Origin: an uncultured Pirellulaceae bacterium
GTDB taxonomy: Bacteria > Planctomycetota > Planctomycetia > Pirellulales > Pirellulaceae
DNA length: 64,000 nt
Reading direction: 5' to 3'
NCBI GenBank assembly: GCA_938010615.1
Contig: CALLUY010000009.1
Coordinates: forward strand, 1 to 64,000
Every line of letters starts with the position of its first letter. Within the stretch, counting starts at the first letter, position 1. The position numbers and the translations under genes were made by a program. Positions 32,850 through 41,756 of this stretch are shown in pieces. The notes below the pieces were generated by a model. The model was not told the DNA's origin. It did no database searches and saw only the letters and a program-made list of their open reading frames with translations.

Positions 32850-35141
32850 CTAGTTTTTGACAACGACGTCTGCCATTTCAATCAGCAAATCATGGATCCT
32901 GAATTTGTTATCGACGAACTTGCGATGTAACTTGTCCAGTTGGTCGTCACCGTAAGCGAAGACTGACTGGTTGGTATAAAACTGAAAAAGTCGTTGGATG
33001 AAATTTCGCTGTGCGTCTTCACTGCTGGCCAAAAAGTCAGCCAGGTCTTTTGTGCTGTTGAACGCGACTTGTGAACCACCTCGCGTTTTGTAAGTTGACT
33101 TTGCGTCAATCGGCTTATCTTTGTCTTTGTCTCGGAACCTTCCAACAGCATCGAAGCTTTCGAGGCTGAAGCCAAGCGGGTTGATAATTTTGTGACAAGC
33201 CATGCAGGCGACTTCTTTTGTCTGATGAGCGACGCGTTCGCGAGTCGTCATCTTCGGATTGAATTCCTCGGTCAGCGGCGAAACGGCAGCCGCGGGTTGT
33301 TTTAGTGTCCGTCCCAGAAGTCGTCGCGAAACAAAAACGCCGCGATGGATCGGGGAAGTCTCGTTGTGATAGGAAAATCCTGACAGCAAGAACGGGTGAG
33401 TCAGCACGCCGAATCGATCGGCATTTTTATCCGCAACAGGCTGGAACGATTCGCCCTCGATGTCCCCAAGATTGTAAAACTCGGCCAGTCGTGCGTTGGT
33501 GAAAAAAGCATCTGATTGAAAAAGCTTGCGGTAGTCGGCTTCTTTTTCGAAAACGAGATCGCTGAGAAAGAGGTCGATGCTTTGCTTTAAATCTGCCTTC
33601 AACCTGTCGTCGAATCCTGGGAAACGATCCGAGTCCTTTGTTGCTTCAGCTGCTTCGTCGAACTGCAGCCAGTCATGGAAGAATCCCTGCAGCTTCTGCC
33701 GTCCCAGCGGAGAATAGAGCAAACGCCATGATTGCTTGTTGAGCGGCTTGTCGTCCTTGAGTTCGTCGCGACTGGCGATTTCGAACAGCTTTTTATCCGG
33801 AGAAGCGTCGCAAAAGAAAAGTGACAGCCGTCGGGCACGTTCGAAACTTTCTGACCGCGACTCGAATCCCGGATACAGAAACCGGGGAGACTTGAGTGCC
33901 AGCATGATCACCAGTTTTGCTGATTCGGTAAGCGACAGGTCATCCTCAAAATGTTGGTCGACGAAAAATTGCGTTTCTTCCACTGACAATTTCTTGCAAA
34001 ACGCCAGCTCGACGAATCGACGGCAAAACGCTTTTACTTTCTCGCCGCGGTCGTCGGCAGTTGGCTTGGTTTTGGCCAAACGCCAAATCCGAGGAACCAC
34101 CCAGTTGGCGGCTTCCATAGCGATGTTGGTTGTTGCGTTGTCCCAACCTTCGGTAACCTGAACTCCACGACGGAATCCGGTGCTTGAGTCGTCCGGCGGG
34201 AAAGAGGTTTTCATGACGGCGACTTCCGCTGTGCCAGATGGCAACAGAGCCCGCTGCGGAATGATGGATTCAACTCCGTGCGGCGGCTTCCAAAGCAGCT
34301 CCATCGTTGCGCTGTCATCTTTGAACGTGAACATGTCGACTTGCAGCGTGTAGACACGTCCTGCGAGCAAGTGCACGTTAGCGCGATGTTCCAAATCGTC
34401 ACTTGAGCGAACCCATTGGTCGATGAGTGGTTTTTCTGTGTCGTTGACGAACAGCTTAAAACCGTTGCGACTTTTAACAATGATCTCGTAATTGCCTGAT
34501 TCCGGAGCAAGCAGCCCGCCAAGCCAATAGGCAGAGAACCCGATTCCGATTTCGTTGTCGAGCTTCTGTTCTTTAACGCCCTCGTACTTGCGATCCTTTC
34601 GGAAATGCGGAACCTTTTCAGGAAAGTCGAGCGTCGCGGTTGTTTCTTCCTTTAGTTTGCGCGACTTCTTGGCGTGACTGGCCGCGTAGTACTTGGCGGA
34701 AAGACCGCGTTTCTCGTTGTTGATCCACAGCTCGTGATTGAACGCTTGAATGATGCTCGAAATTGACTCACGATGTTGCCTGACGGTCAGGTGGCTCAGT
34801 TCGCGTCGAGCCTTATTCAGTTTTCGATAGGCTTCGGGAGAGTAGAACTTTCGGTGGATGAATGCCGCGACAGCCATCGCGTCTTCACCGATACACAGAT
34901 CCGGGTCTTCTTCCGGCATCGTGTCTGAAATGACTTCTGCCAAATCCTCCACATTGAGGTCGCCCGTCAGGACCTCATCGTAGTGATCCTCGTTGCCGCC
35001 GCCATTGTCACCGTGGCAGCTGGCACACTGTTGGGAGTAAATTTGCTGCCCCTTGCTTGAAACAGCTTGGGCATTGATTTGAGCAGCTGGGACAAGTGCC
35101 CAAGCCAGAAACAAACAAATTGATACTCGGTAGCGATTCAT
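32850..35141 (-). CDS. Planctomycete cytochrome-like protein: haem motif, PA14 and DUF1592/1588/1585 domains
   Basis: 763 residues with a signal peptide ending about residue 25. Domains in order: cytochrome c-like with CASCHGD (haem CxxCH) near residue 40; a DUF1587/PA14-like region with YWLGGLLAPESGNYEIIVK about 210-310; DUF1595/DUF1592 with GFFHDWLQFDEA about 490; DUF1588 with GVLTHPFLLSGFSYHNETSP and a second haem motif CMACHKI about 650; and DUF1585 at the C-terminus. ATG at 35141 preferred over TTG at 35144. The family belongs to planctomycete c-type cytochrome systems of unresolved role, always close to DUF1552. Confidence 0.92.
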   Translation of the reverse strand: MNRYRVSICLFLAWALVPAAQINAQAVSSKGQQIYSQQCASCHGDNGGGNEDHYDEVLTGDLNVEDLAEVISDTMPEEDPDLCIGEDAMAVAAFIHRKFYSPEAYRKLNKARRELSHLTVRQHRESISSIIQAFNHELWINNEKRGLSAKYYAASHAKKSRKLKEETTATLDFPEKVPHFRKDRKYEGVKEQKLDNEIGIGFSAYWLGGLLAPESGNYEIIVKSRNGFKLFVNDTEKPLIDQWVRSSDDLEHRANVHLLAGRVYTLQVDMFTFKDDSATMELLWKPPHGVESIIPQRALLPSGTAEVAVMKTSFPPDDSSTGFRRGVQVTEGWDNATTNIAMEAANWVVPRIWRLAKTKPTADDRGEKVKAFCRRFVELAFCKKLSVEETQFFVDQHFEDDLSLTESAKLVIMLALKSPRFLYPGFESRSESFERARRLSLFFCDASPDKKLFEIASRDELKDDKPLNKQSWRLLYSPLGRQKLQGFFHDWLQFDEAAEATKDSDRFPGFDDRLKADLKQSIDLFLSDLVFEKEADYRKLFQSDAFFTNARLAEFYNLGDIEGESFQPVADKNADRFGVLTHPFLLSGFSYHNETSPIHRGVFVSRRLLGRTLKQPAAAVSPLTEEFNPKMTTRERVAHQTKEVACMACHKIINPLGFSLESFDAVGRFRDKDKDKPIDAKSTYKTRGGSQVAFNSTKDLADFLASSEDAQRNFIQRLFQFYTNQSVFAYGDDQLDKLHRKFVDNKFRIHDLLIEMADVVVKN

Positions 35142-36127
35142 CAATGGTGATCGTAAGACATGTTGATAGGAGGCAACTGCTCGTTCGGCAATTTACTCTA
35201 CTTCACTAACCTCTCAAATCGCTACTTGTGGTGGACATTCCGGGCAATTGACGGCTTTCTGGGATCTGGGGCAATGGCTCGATATGATCTGCATTGTCAT
35301 CTGCGGCAGTGGATCGCGAAATCTCAAACGGAAGCGTCAACGAGGTGCTATTGCTTACCTGACGCTTCGGGTTGGCGGCCCGTTGTTCCGCCAGATGAGA
35401 CATTCAGTACATTCGAAGGAACAGGATTCTTCGTTTCGAAGGATGCTGTTTTCGGGATTACTGCTCCGATCGGTGATTTGCCTTAAAAATTTTTCGAAAC
35501 AAGCGCGAACCAAAATCCGCCCCTCTATTTTGCCTCATCTACCAAACGAGGTGTTGGAATCGGGTTGATGCGTCAAACAATGCGGATTGTTGCAGCTGTG
35601 GTTTCCGGAATCTCTGTCGCTAGCCCTGCGATTGTAAAATCGCCTTAAAGAAATGGGCTCCGATTAAACGAAAGATAGTGCAGGTGAATGAAGTAACTTT
35701 CGTGCCGTTTACACCGGCATTCAATTTGTCAACGAAAGTTACCTTTGATCCTATAGGGGGGAATTTCGATAGCGAACGTTTTATGCGTTCGTTGAAGTCG
35801 CATTATGTGATCGACCCAGGTTGCATGGAGTGATTCGAGTTTCTCTCCGGACGATGTCCTCGTCGCCGTCTGAAAGGATTGGTGGTTTGAGTTTGAACCG
35901 TGGCCTCGGAGCGAATTCAATGAAGCCAGAAAAATCAGACATAGCTGATGTCGTGACGGGAGTTGACGTACGGAAACGTCCTCGACCTTAAAGCGAATAT
36001 TTAGTCTGTCCTGACCCAGATGGGAACTTTCCCTACGGGGCAGACAGTTACGTGAGCGAAAGTTTCATATGAAGCCAGCAACTTGTGTAGCGAAAGACGA
36101 TTTAAAAGTGTTTATGGAGAGCCTGCG
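35142..36127. other. Long intergenic region upstream of the HTH regulator, with nested inverted repeat
   Basis: No reading frame here looks coding: the overlapping frames at 35160-35568 lack ribosome sites and family features. At 35693-35742 an 11-bp perfect inverted repeat (GTAACTTTCGT and ACGAAAGTTAC) encloses a second hairpin TGCCG/CGGCA (35703-35719). Closer to the gene, AACTTTC near 36022 faces GAAAGTT near 36058. The 5' leader or a small RNA could lie here; no promoter was identified with confidence. Confidence 0.4.
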
Positions 36128-36700
36128 ATGAAGGTGTTCACAACTGGACAGGTCGCCAAGATCTGTAAAGTGGCCCCACGCACGGTCAGCAAGTGGTTCG
36201 ATTCTGGACGCCTTAAGGGCTACCGGATCCCCGGATCACAAGACCGTCGTATTCCACGCGAATACCTGATCAAGTTCCTCAAAGAGCATGGTATGCCTTT
36301 GGGTGATCTAGAAGATGAAGCGATGGCAAAAATTTTGATTGTCGCTCAAGATCAGGTATTGATTGAAAATTTGAAGAGGGAACTTCCTCCTGAAAAGAGT
36401 TTCAAGGTAGCGGTTGCTGCCAGCGGATTTGAAGCTGGTATTCAAGCGGAAAGCTTCCACCCTGACTGCATCATTACTGACTTCTCAATTGGAAAAGTCG
36501 AAGCGATGCAGATCTGTCAGAACCTCCGGAAAAATCCCGATTTTTCTGAGACCATTCTGATTGCTCTGCTTCCTGATGATGGTCAACCAGTTTCGTTCGA
36601 TCGTTCTGCGATCAACGAGACGTTTAAGAAGCCATTCGACGCAAGCTTGCTTGCAGAACGACTTCGCACGCTGATCGGCTCGGTCAAAGAATTGGTTTAA
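36128..36700 (+). CDS. Excisionase/MerR-type HTH protein with receiver-like C-terminal domain
   Basis: 190 residues from the ATG at 36128, with GGAG eight bases upstream; an earlier start at 36083 lacks that site. The N-terminal winged HTH reads FTTGQVAKICKVAPRTVSKW and GRLKGYRIPGSQDRRIPREY, as in excisionase/MerR-type domains. The second half (KILIVAQDQVLIENL, HPDCIITDFSIG, TFKKPFDASLLAERLR) has receiver topology, with D at the phospho-acceptor-like strand and K in the KPF position, but the acidic pocket after strand one is reduced. Likely a transcriptional regulator controlled by a partner other than a classical kinase. A terminator follows. Confidence 0.82.
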   Translation: MKVFTTGQVAKICKVAPRTVSKWFDSGRLKGYRIPGSQDRRIPREYLIKFLKEHGMPLGDLEDEAMAKILIVAQDQVLIENLKRELPPEKSFKVAVAASGFEAGIQAESFHPDCIITDFSIGKVEAMQICQNLRKNPDFSETILIALLPDDGQPVSFDRSAINETFKKPFDASLLAERLRTLIGSVKELV

Positions 36701-36794
36701 GCACCGATTTGGGGACTGGTCTAGACCACCAGAAAGCTTCGCCGCTACTTCCTAAACCAACCGAACAGTAAAGATTCGCCGTCTTTCGCTCAAG

Positions 36795-36826
36795 CCACCT
36801 GTTGAGACCTCAGCAGGTGGTTTTTT
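36795..36826 (+). terminator. Rho-independent terminator after the HTH regulator
   Basis: Stem CCACCTG (36795-36801) and CAGGTGG (36814-36820), loop about 12 bases that can add a few weak pairs, then six T residues. Confidence 0.88.
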
Positions 36827-36989
36827 CGTGCGCTTTTTTGGCTGTTGAGCCCGCTACACACGAAGCTGATCAGGGCCGTCTGCGCGTAACAAAATATGCT
36901 ATCGGTGCTGTAATTTATTCCAATTTTGTCCATTGCAAGGCAAAAATAACCCGTTTCTTTCGCCTCACCGACATTCTCGCTAAGCATTA

Positions 36990-37017
36990 CAACGCTATTA
37001 CGGCGAAATCCTATAAT
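36990..37017 (+). promoter_or_regulatory. Sigma-70-type promoter candidate for the TolC-like gene
   Basis: Perfect -10 hexamer TATAAT at 37012-37017, about 38 bp before the start codon. The -35 side is weak: ACAACG at a 17-bp spacing is the best match. Transcription would start near 37024. Confidence 0.5.
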
Positions 37018-37054
37018 ACATATTGTGCTGCCTGTACGGTCGGAGCTTTCCGAG

Positions 37055-39478
37055 ATGCGTTTTACAATTCCAACGACGATCGCCATTTTGCTAGGGATCT
37101 CCGTGTCCGTAGGAGACTGCTGTCAGATCACGTCGCTGCCGCCAATGAGCGACGACAAAGTTGAGACGATTGTGCCCGCGGTACCGCCGCTGATCCAAAG
37201 TATGCCGGCAGCTAACGTCAACGCGCCAAAAGGTGTTGGCGAATTCAATCACATCTTCCATCGTGCACTTAAGCAGTTCCCACAAGATCGTGTCGCCAAA
37301 CGGCCTGCAACGCTTCAAGAGACTACGACTACTATTGAGAGTCCACGTTTTCAGTCGCTGCCAGCGATCCGCGCTACCGAAGCGACGCCAGAAATTAGAA
37401 CCGTCCTAGAAAACGCATCGGAAGTTTCACAACAGTTTAAGAACGCATCAACGACCTTGTCGTTGCCGCCTCAAGCCGAAGAAGCATCCTCTTTCGAGTT
37501 GTTGGAAACGAATGAGGCGTTAGACGTTGTCGAAAACGCAGCCCAGCAAACTCAGACTCAGGCGGAAAACTCGCCATCTGGTTTTCGGGCTCTACCATCG
37601 AACCAACCGCCTACCGTTCGCGAAGGTTTTGGAGCGTTCGTTCCTTTGTCGGAATCAACTCCAAACCCGGCAATCCAACAAGTTGATCCTTTCATGACAG
37701 TTCCTGTGATCGCGAAGCCGTCAACGATGGCAGTGCCCGCAGTGCCAGCAGCAACTATGTTCCAACAGTACGCACCGGCGAGTGATAGCTCGGATTCACT
37801 GACTTGGTGGAAGCAGGTTGTCTTGCAGCCGCTCGACGGAAACCGTGCGACTGAATCCGTTGATTCACACTTGCTCGTTTACCGAACCTTGCAAAACAGT
37901 CCACGCATCCAAGCGGTCTCGCAGAATCCGCTTATCCGCGAATTGCAAATCGTCGAAGCTGACGCCGAATTCGACGTACAGCAATACGTTCGTAGCCAAT
38001 TCGAAGATCGTGTCGATCCAGTAGGAAACTCATTGACAGTCGGCACCGGCGAAAGTTTCCTCAAAGACAATATTTGGTCAGCCGATATGGGATTGCGAAA
38101 GAAATCTCGAAATGGTGCCAACTGGGAATTGAATCAACGGCTCGGATTCCAAAACAGCAATTCAAACTTCTTCGTTCCGCAAGACCAAGGAACGGCAACG
38201 CTGGCGTTGAACGTGACGCAGCCTTTGCTTCGTGGACGAGGCAACTACTACAACCAATCACAAATCCTGATTGCCCAAGCAACCAACAACGCGGCGTGGC
38301 AGACTTTTCACGGCGAATTGCAGGACGAGCTGCTGGGAGTTGTTTCATCGTATTGGGATTTGTATCTCAATCGTAGCGTTTACTTGCAAAAGAAACGCAA
38401 TGTCGAACGTGGTCAGAAGGTTCTCAGCCGACTAGAAGGTCGTGCAGGACTTGACTCACTACCAAGCCAAATCGCCAGAGCTCGTTCTTCGGTACAAACG
38501 CGACGTACCGAACTGGCTAACGCGTTGCGAGACGTTCGCAACGCCGAAACGGAAGTTCGACGCCGTATCGCGGATAACAGTTGGATGAACGGTGGCGGCG
38601 CCGAGTTGATTCCGGGCGAGCTTCCGACAACGGAAACGTTTCAGCTTCCGTTAGAGCAAGTCGTTTACGCGGCTTTGGAGCATCGTCCAGAAGTTCAAGA
38701 AGCGATGAGCCGAGCTCGTATTGCGGCGGTACAGCGTGATGTGAGCGCCAATGAGATCATGCCTGAGCTGTCGTTGTTGATGGGCTCTTACGTAAGTTCG
38801 CTTCGTGGAGACACGGGCATTGGGAATGCGTTTCAGGATCAATTCGGTCAGGTGAAACCAGGCTACAGCGTTGGAGTCAATTTTGAACTGCCGTACGGAA
38901 ACCGAGCTGCTCGCAGTCGGTTGGCTCAACGACAGCTTCAAGTCAAGAAGATCAAACATGAAGTTGACGAAGTGATGCAAAGCGTGATCGCTGAGTCTCA
39001 AGTCGCACTTCGTCGAGTGGCCTCGGCATCGGAGACTTTAGTTGCTGCGACCGAAGCGATTCGTGCGGCTCATGCGGATCGCAACCAGTTCGAGAAACGC
39101 TGGGAGTCATTTGCACTCGTTGAGGGTGACCTTGCCGATGGTCAAAACCCAACGACGGTACTCGATCAGTTGCTTGATTCGCAGGATCGTTTGGCTTCTG
39201 CGGAACTGGTCTACGTTCAGGCTGAACGCGAACTGAAGGTCTCTGAAGTTGCTCTTCAACGTGCCATGGGTACGCTTTTGATGCGGCAAAGCGTGTCGAC
39301 GACTCGTGGTTTTGACGGGGACACGCCTCGAATGGATATTTTCAAAGACGGCAACGGATTGATCCCTGATTCTGTGGTTATGCCAACAAACGTAATCATG
39401 CCCCAGCAAAACCAGTTCGCTACGCCGACAACCGCGGAGATGAACGTTCAGGGCGCCAATTTCAGCTGGGAACAATAG
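37055..39478 (+). CDS. TolC-like outer membrane efflux protein with long N-terminal extension
   Basis: 807 residues. A signal-like segment (FTIPTTIAILLGISVSVGD) is followed by about 230 residues of Pro/Gln/Thr-rich linker, then a region with the helical-hairpin signature of outer membrane efflux proteins: GTATLALNVTQPLLRGRG, long coiled coils (SQIARARSSVQTRRTELANA), a second repeat around VGVNFELPYGNRAARSRLA, and a coiled C-terminus. Typical TolC proteins have about 450-500 residues, so the extension is unusual. No adaptor or pump gene is adjacent, so the substrate cannot be guessed. The ATG at 37055 has GGAG upstream. Confidence 0.85.
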   Translation: MRFTIPTTIAILLGISVSVGDCCQITSLPPMSDDKVETIVPAVPPLIQSMPAANVNAPKGVGEFNHIFHRALKQFPQDRVAKRPATLQETTTTIESPRFQSLPAIRATEATPEIRTVLENASEVSQQFKNASTTLSLPPQAEEASSFELLETNEALDVVENAAQQTQTQAENSPSGFRALPSNQPPTVREGFGAFVPLSESTPNPAIQQVDPFMTVPVIAKPSTMAVPAVPAATMFQQYAPASDSSDSLTWWKQVVLQPLDGNRATESVDSHLLVYRTLQNSPRIQAVSQNPLIRELQIVEADAEFDVQQYVRSQFEDRVDPVGNSLTVGTGESFLKDNIWSADMGLRKKSRNGANWELNQRLGFQNSNSNFFVPQDQGTATLALNVTQPLLRGRGNYYNQSQILIAQATNNAAWQTFHGELQDELLGVVSSYWDLYLNRSVYLQKKRNVERGQKVLSRLEGRAGLDSLPSQIARARSSVQTRRTELANALRDVRNAETEVRRRIADNSWMNGGGAELIPGELPTTETFQLPLEQVVYAALEHRPEVQEAMSRARIAAVQRDVSANEIMPELSLLMGSYVSSLRGDTGIGNAFQDQFGQVKPGYSVGVNFELPYGNRAARSRLAQRQLQVKKIKHEVDEVMQSVIAESQVALRRVASASETLVAATEAIRAAHADRNQFEKRWESFALVEGDLADGQNPTTVLDQLLDSQDRLASAELVYVQAERELKVSEVALQRAMGTLLMRQSVSTTRGFDGDTPRMDIFKDGNGLIPDSVVMPTNVIMPQQNQFATPTTAEMNVQGANFSWEQ

Positions 39479-39647
39479 ATCGGCTTCGGTTTCAGAAAAA
39501 ATCGAAAAAAACGCGATCCAAACCAACCCGAATGTGAAATGCATGGGTTTAAGACGGCGTAACGGCCATTCAGGGGCGGATTTGCTACAATCCTGCCCGC
39601 TCGACCGACCGACCGTCCGGAACGCCGGAAACTTATCAGGAGTGAAG

Positions 39648-40376
39648 ATGCTTTTTCGAAATATTACATTTGCCGCCATCGCGGCTCTGGCGTGTCTATT
39701 TTTGGCTAACGACGCAATGGCTCAGCGTGGTGGCTGGGGCGGCGGCGGACGACTTGAGCTTTTGAATAACCGTGACGTTCAAAAAGAGCTCGACTTGGTC
39801 GACGATCAGCTTGAGGACATTGAGGACATGATGTCCGCACAGCGGGATGTCATGCGAAACGCATTTTCTGGGATGCGTGAAAAATTTCAGGGCGTTTCCC
39901 GCGAAGAGCGAGATGAGCTGATGGCAAGCATTCGCAGCACCATCCAGGAGAAAATGAAGGAAGTGGACGAAAAAGTCAGCGGAGTTCTGGTGCCCCATCA
40001 GTTAGCTCGACTGGACCAACTCGTATTTCAGAACTCAATGCGACGCGGTGGAGCAACGGCTGCCTTCGAGAACGCGGCGGTGCGTGACAAGCTGAAGCTG
40101 ACTGACGAAGAAATTGTGAAGCTGAAAGAGAAGGAAGAGGAAGTCAAAAAGGATCTCGAAGAGAAGATCAAAAAGCTTCGCGCTGAGGCTCAAGACGAAA
40201 TCCTTTCGGTTCTTTCGGCTGAAAAGCAGGCGAGCGTCAAGGAGATGATCGGCGAATCGTTCGAGATGACTGGTGGTCGTGGAGATCGTGGCCGTGGTCG
40301 ACGTGGCGGAGATCGTGGCCGTGGCGGAGATCGCGAACGTGCCGGAGATCGTGGTGTGCGAGGCGGCGGGTCCTAG
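39648..40376 (+). CDS. Secreted Spy/CpxP-like helical protein with Gly/Arg-rich tail
   Basis: 242 residues. Signal peptide ends at AMAQ (about residue 24). The middle is helical and charged (EDIEDMMSAQRDVMRNAF, ELMASIRSTIQEKMKEVDE), reminiscent of Spy/CpxP or of planctomycete LTXXQ-type proteins, with LVPHQLARLDQLVFQNSM. The tail is a GDRGRGRRGGDRGRGG repeat. The ATG at 39648 has AGGAG seven bases upstream. A terminator follows at 40400-40431. Probably a periplasmic protein, perhaps RNA- or polyanion-binding through the tail; function inferred only. Confidence 0.75.
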   Translation: MLFRNITFAAIAALACLFLANDAMAQRGGWGGGGRLELLNNRDVQKELDLVDDQLEDIEDMMSAQRDVMRNAFSGMREKFQGVSREERDELMASIRSTIQEKMKEVDEKVSGVLVPHQLARLDQLVFQNSMRRGGATAAFENAAVRDKLKLTDEEIVKLKEKEEEVKKDLEEKIKKLRAEAQDEILSVLSAEKQASVKEMIGESFEMTGGRGDRGRGRRGGDRGRGGDRERAGDRGVRGGGS

Positions 40377-40399
40377 TCGTTGGCCACTCTGAAATTCAA

Positions 40400-40431
40400 A
40401 GCCGTTGCGAGAATCGCAGCGGCTTTTTTTT
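40400..40431 (+). terminator. Rho-independent terminator
   Basis: Stem AGCCGTTGCG (40400-40409) with CGCAGCGGCT (40415-40424), one G-T pair, 5-base loop, T tract 40424-40431. Confidence 0.9.
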
Positions 40432-40476
40432 GTATATTGGCGTAGCGTTATTTCTTATATCTTGGATTGCTTGTCA

Positions 40477-40530
40477 AATTAGCACGTCTCTCCGAGACGT
40501 CGAAAATCGCCTCGGAGAGACGAGCTACGT
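40477..40530 (+). repeat. Hairpin repeat, diverged relative of the CTCTCCGAG family
   Basis: TAGCACGTCTCTCCGAGACG faces CGCCTCGGAGAGACGAGCTA, the same arms as the copies at 47547, 60174 and 41513 but with a different short loop. It lies between the terminator and the ankyrin gene. Confidence 0.6.
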
Positions 40531-40564
40531 AAATGCCAACCCTAATTCTAAGCTGTTGCGAGCA

Positions 40565-41479
40565 ATGAACAACGAACGAGACTATATCGACGCGATCACT
40601 AGCGGCGACGCAGCTGGCTTAGCCAAACTTCTCGCATCCCAAGAGGACGTCGGATCTTTAACTGCGACGATAACCGATCCCCGACCGACCAATCACGCAA
40701 TCGGCCATGGTATGACGCTTCTGCAACTCGCATCGATCAGAACGAGGAAGAGCGGCGATCCAGCAGCTGTACTTCTTGATCACGGTGCCGAAGTTGATTT
40801 GCATTCGGCCTGTGGATTGGGAATGATCGATCGAATCGAAGAACTTTTGACGGAACGTCCCCTAGGAGTCAACGATCAGGTCGATACTTACTTTCCAATT
40901 CAATTAGCGATTACCGCTGGTCGTTCAGACGTCGTGCAGTGTTTGGCAAACCACGGCGACGATGTTAATCGTGACTTGAAAAAAGTCGCGTACTTTGGAT
41001 GGGAAGACGATGCTTGTGACCAACGTTACACGCCGTGGAGACCAATTCACATGGCATCGCTTTGGGCGCTGGACTCTAACCGGCTGCAAGTTGCACAAGC
41101 AATGGTTTCCGCTGGTGCTGACTTGAATGCGATCTCCCCGCTGGACGGATTTCGGCCGATTCATTTGGTGGCGATGCCTAACCGCGTTGAGATGATCAGG
41201 TTTTTAGTCGGCCAAGGCGTTGATGTAGACAGTCGCACAGAAGCGTGTGCGGTGATTGATTTGCCCAACGAAAATGGTCCGATAACCGGTTATGGAAACA
41301 CGGCGTTGATGGTTGCGGCAGCGGAAGGTTTTCCTGAAGCAACGGCTTGTTTACTTGAGTTGGGTGCTGACCCCAAAGCGGTCAACGACCAAGGGCAAAC
41401 GGCGATCGACTTTGCCAACTTGAAGTTTTGGGATGGCCAGCCTTACGAGAAAGTAATTGATTTACTCAACAACGCATAA
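40565..41479 (+). CDS. Ankyrin-repeat protein
   Basis: 304 residues from the ATG at 40565. At least five ankyrin repeats are visible: GMTLLQLASIRTRKSGDPAA, FPIQLAITAGRSDVVQCL, RPIHMASLWALDSNRLQVAQ, RPIHLVAMPNRVEMIRFLVG and NTALMVAAAEGFPEATACLL, ending in GADPKAVNDQGQTAIDFA. An upstream in-frame start (40430) would read through a terminator and a repeat hairpin and is disfavoured. No signal peptide in this form. Ankyrin proteins bind partner proteins; the target is unknown. Confidence 0.82.
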   Translation: MNNERDYIDAITSGDAAGLAKLLASQEDVGSLTATITDPRPTNHAIGHGMTLLQLASIRTRKSGDPAAVLLDHGAEVDLHSACGLGMIDRIEELLTERPLGVNDQVDTYFPIQLAITAGRSDVVQCLANHGDDVNRDLKKVAYFGWEDDACDQRYTPWRPIHMASLWALDSNRLQVAQAMVSAGADLNAISPLDGFRPIHLVAMPNRVEMIRFLVGQGVDVDSRTEACAVIDLPNENGPITGYGNTALMVAAAEGFPEATACLLELGADPKAVNDQGQTAIDFANLKFWDGQPYEKVIDLLNNA

Positions 41480-41480
41480 C

Positions 41481-41720
41481 GTAAAAATGCCGCTGCAAAT
41501 TTCGCAGCGACGTTAAGTAGCACGACTCTCCGAGTCTCCGAGTCGTTTGGAAGGGCAAAACACGACTCAGAGAGGCTGTGAATTTTTGCATCCTGTGTTT
41601 GTAGTACCGCCTTTAGGCGGAATCTAGCTTGAGCGAAGTGGAGGAATTCCGGTTAAAACCGGTACTACGAACGGCGCGAATGCCTTAGTGAAGCACACGC
41701 CAAATAATTTCACAGCCTCA
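41481..41720. repeat. Convergent intergenic region with terminator-like hairpins and two repeat types
   Basis: Three structures lie between the ankyrin gene and the convergent ABC permease. First, CGCTGC/GCAGCG at 41491-41509, followed on the minus strand by a short T-run, a likely terminator for the permease operon. Second, a reversed copy of the CTCTCCGAG hairpin family at about 41513-41582, with an extra partial arm. Third, an inverted pair GTAGTACCG/CGGTACTAC enclosing CCGCCTTTAGGCGG and CCGGTTAAAACCGG hairpins (about 41601-41669), similar in style to the composite elements elsewhere. Confidence 0.6.
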
Positions 41721-41756
41721 GAGAATCGAGCTACTATCCGCGCCTAAAAACAGGCC

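Larger units (their letters stand above)
36701..37054. other. Intergenic region with terminator and promoter
   Basis: Holds the terminator of the HTH gene (36795-36826) and a TATAAT at 37012-37017 before the TolC-like gene. Nothing else of note was seen in the A/T-richer stretch 36890-37010. Confidence 0.6.

Noticed and set aside
35160-35568. Overlapping frames of 108 and 106 codons upstream of the regulator
   Set aside because: Neither has a ribosome site or a domain; they overlap each other and another frame on the opposite strand.
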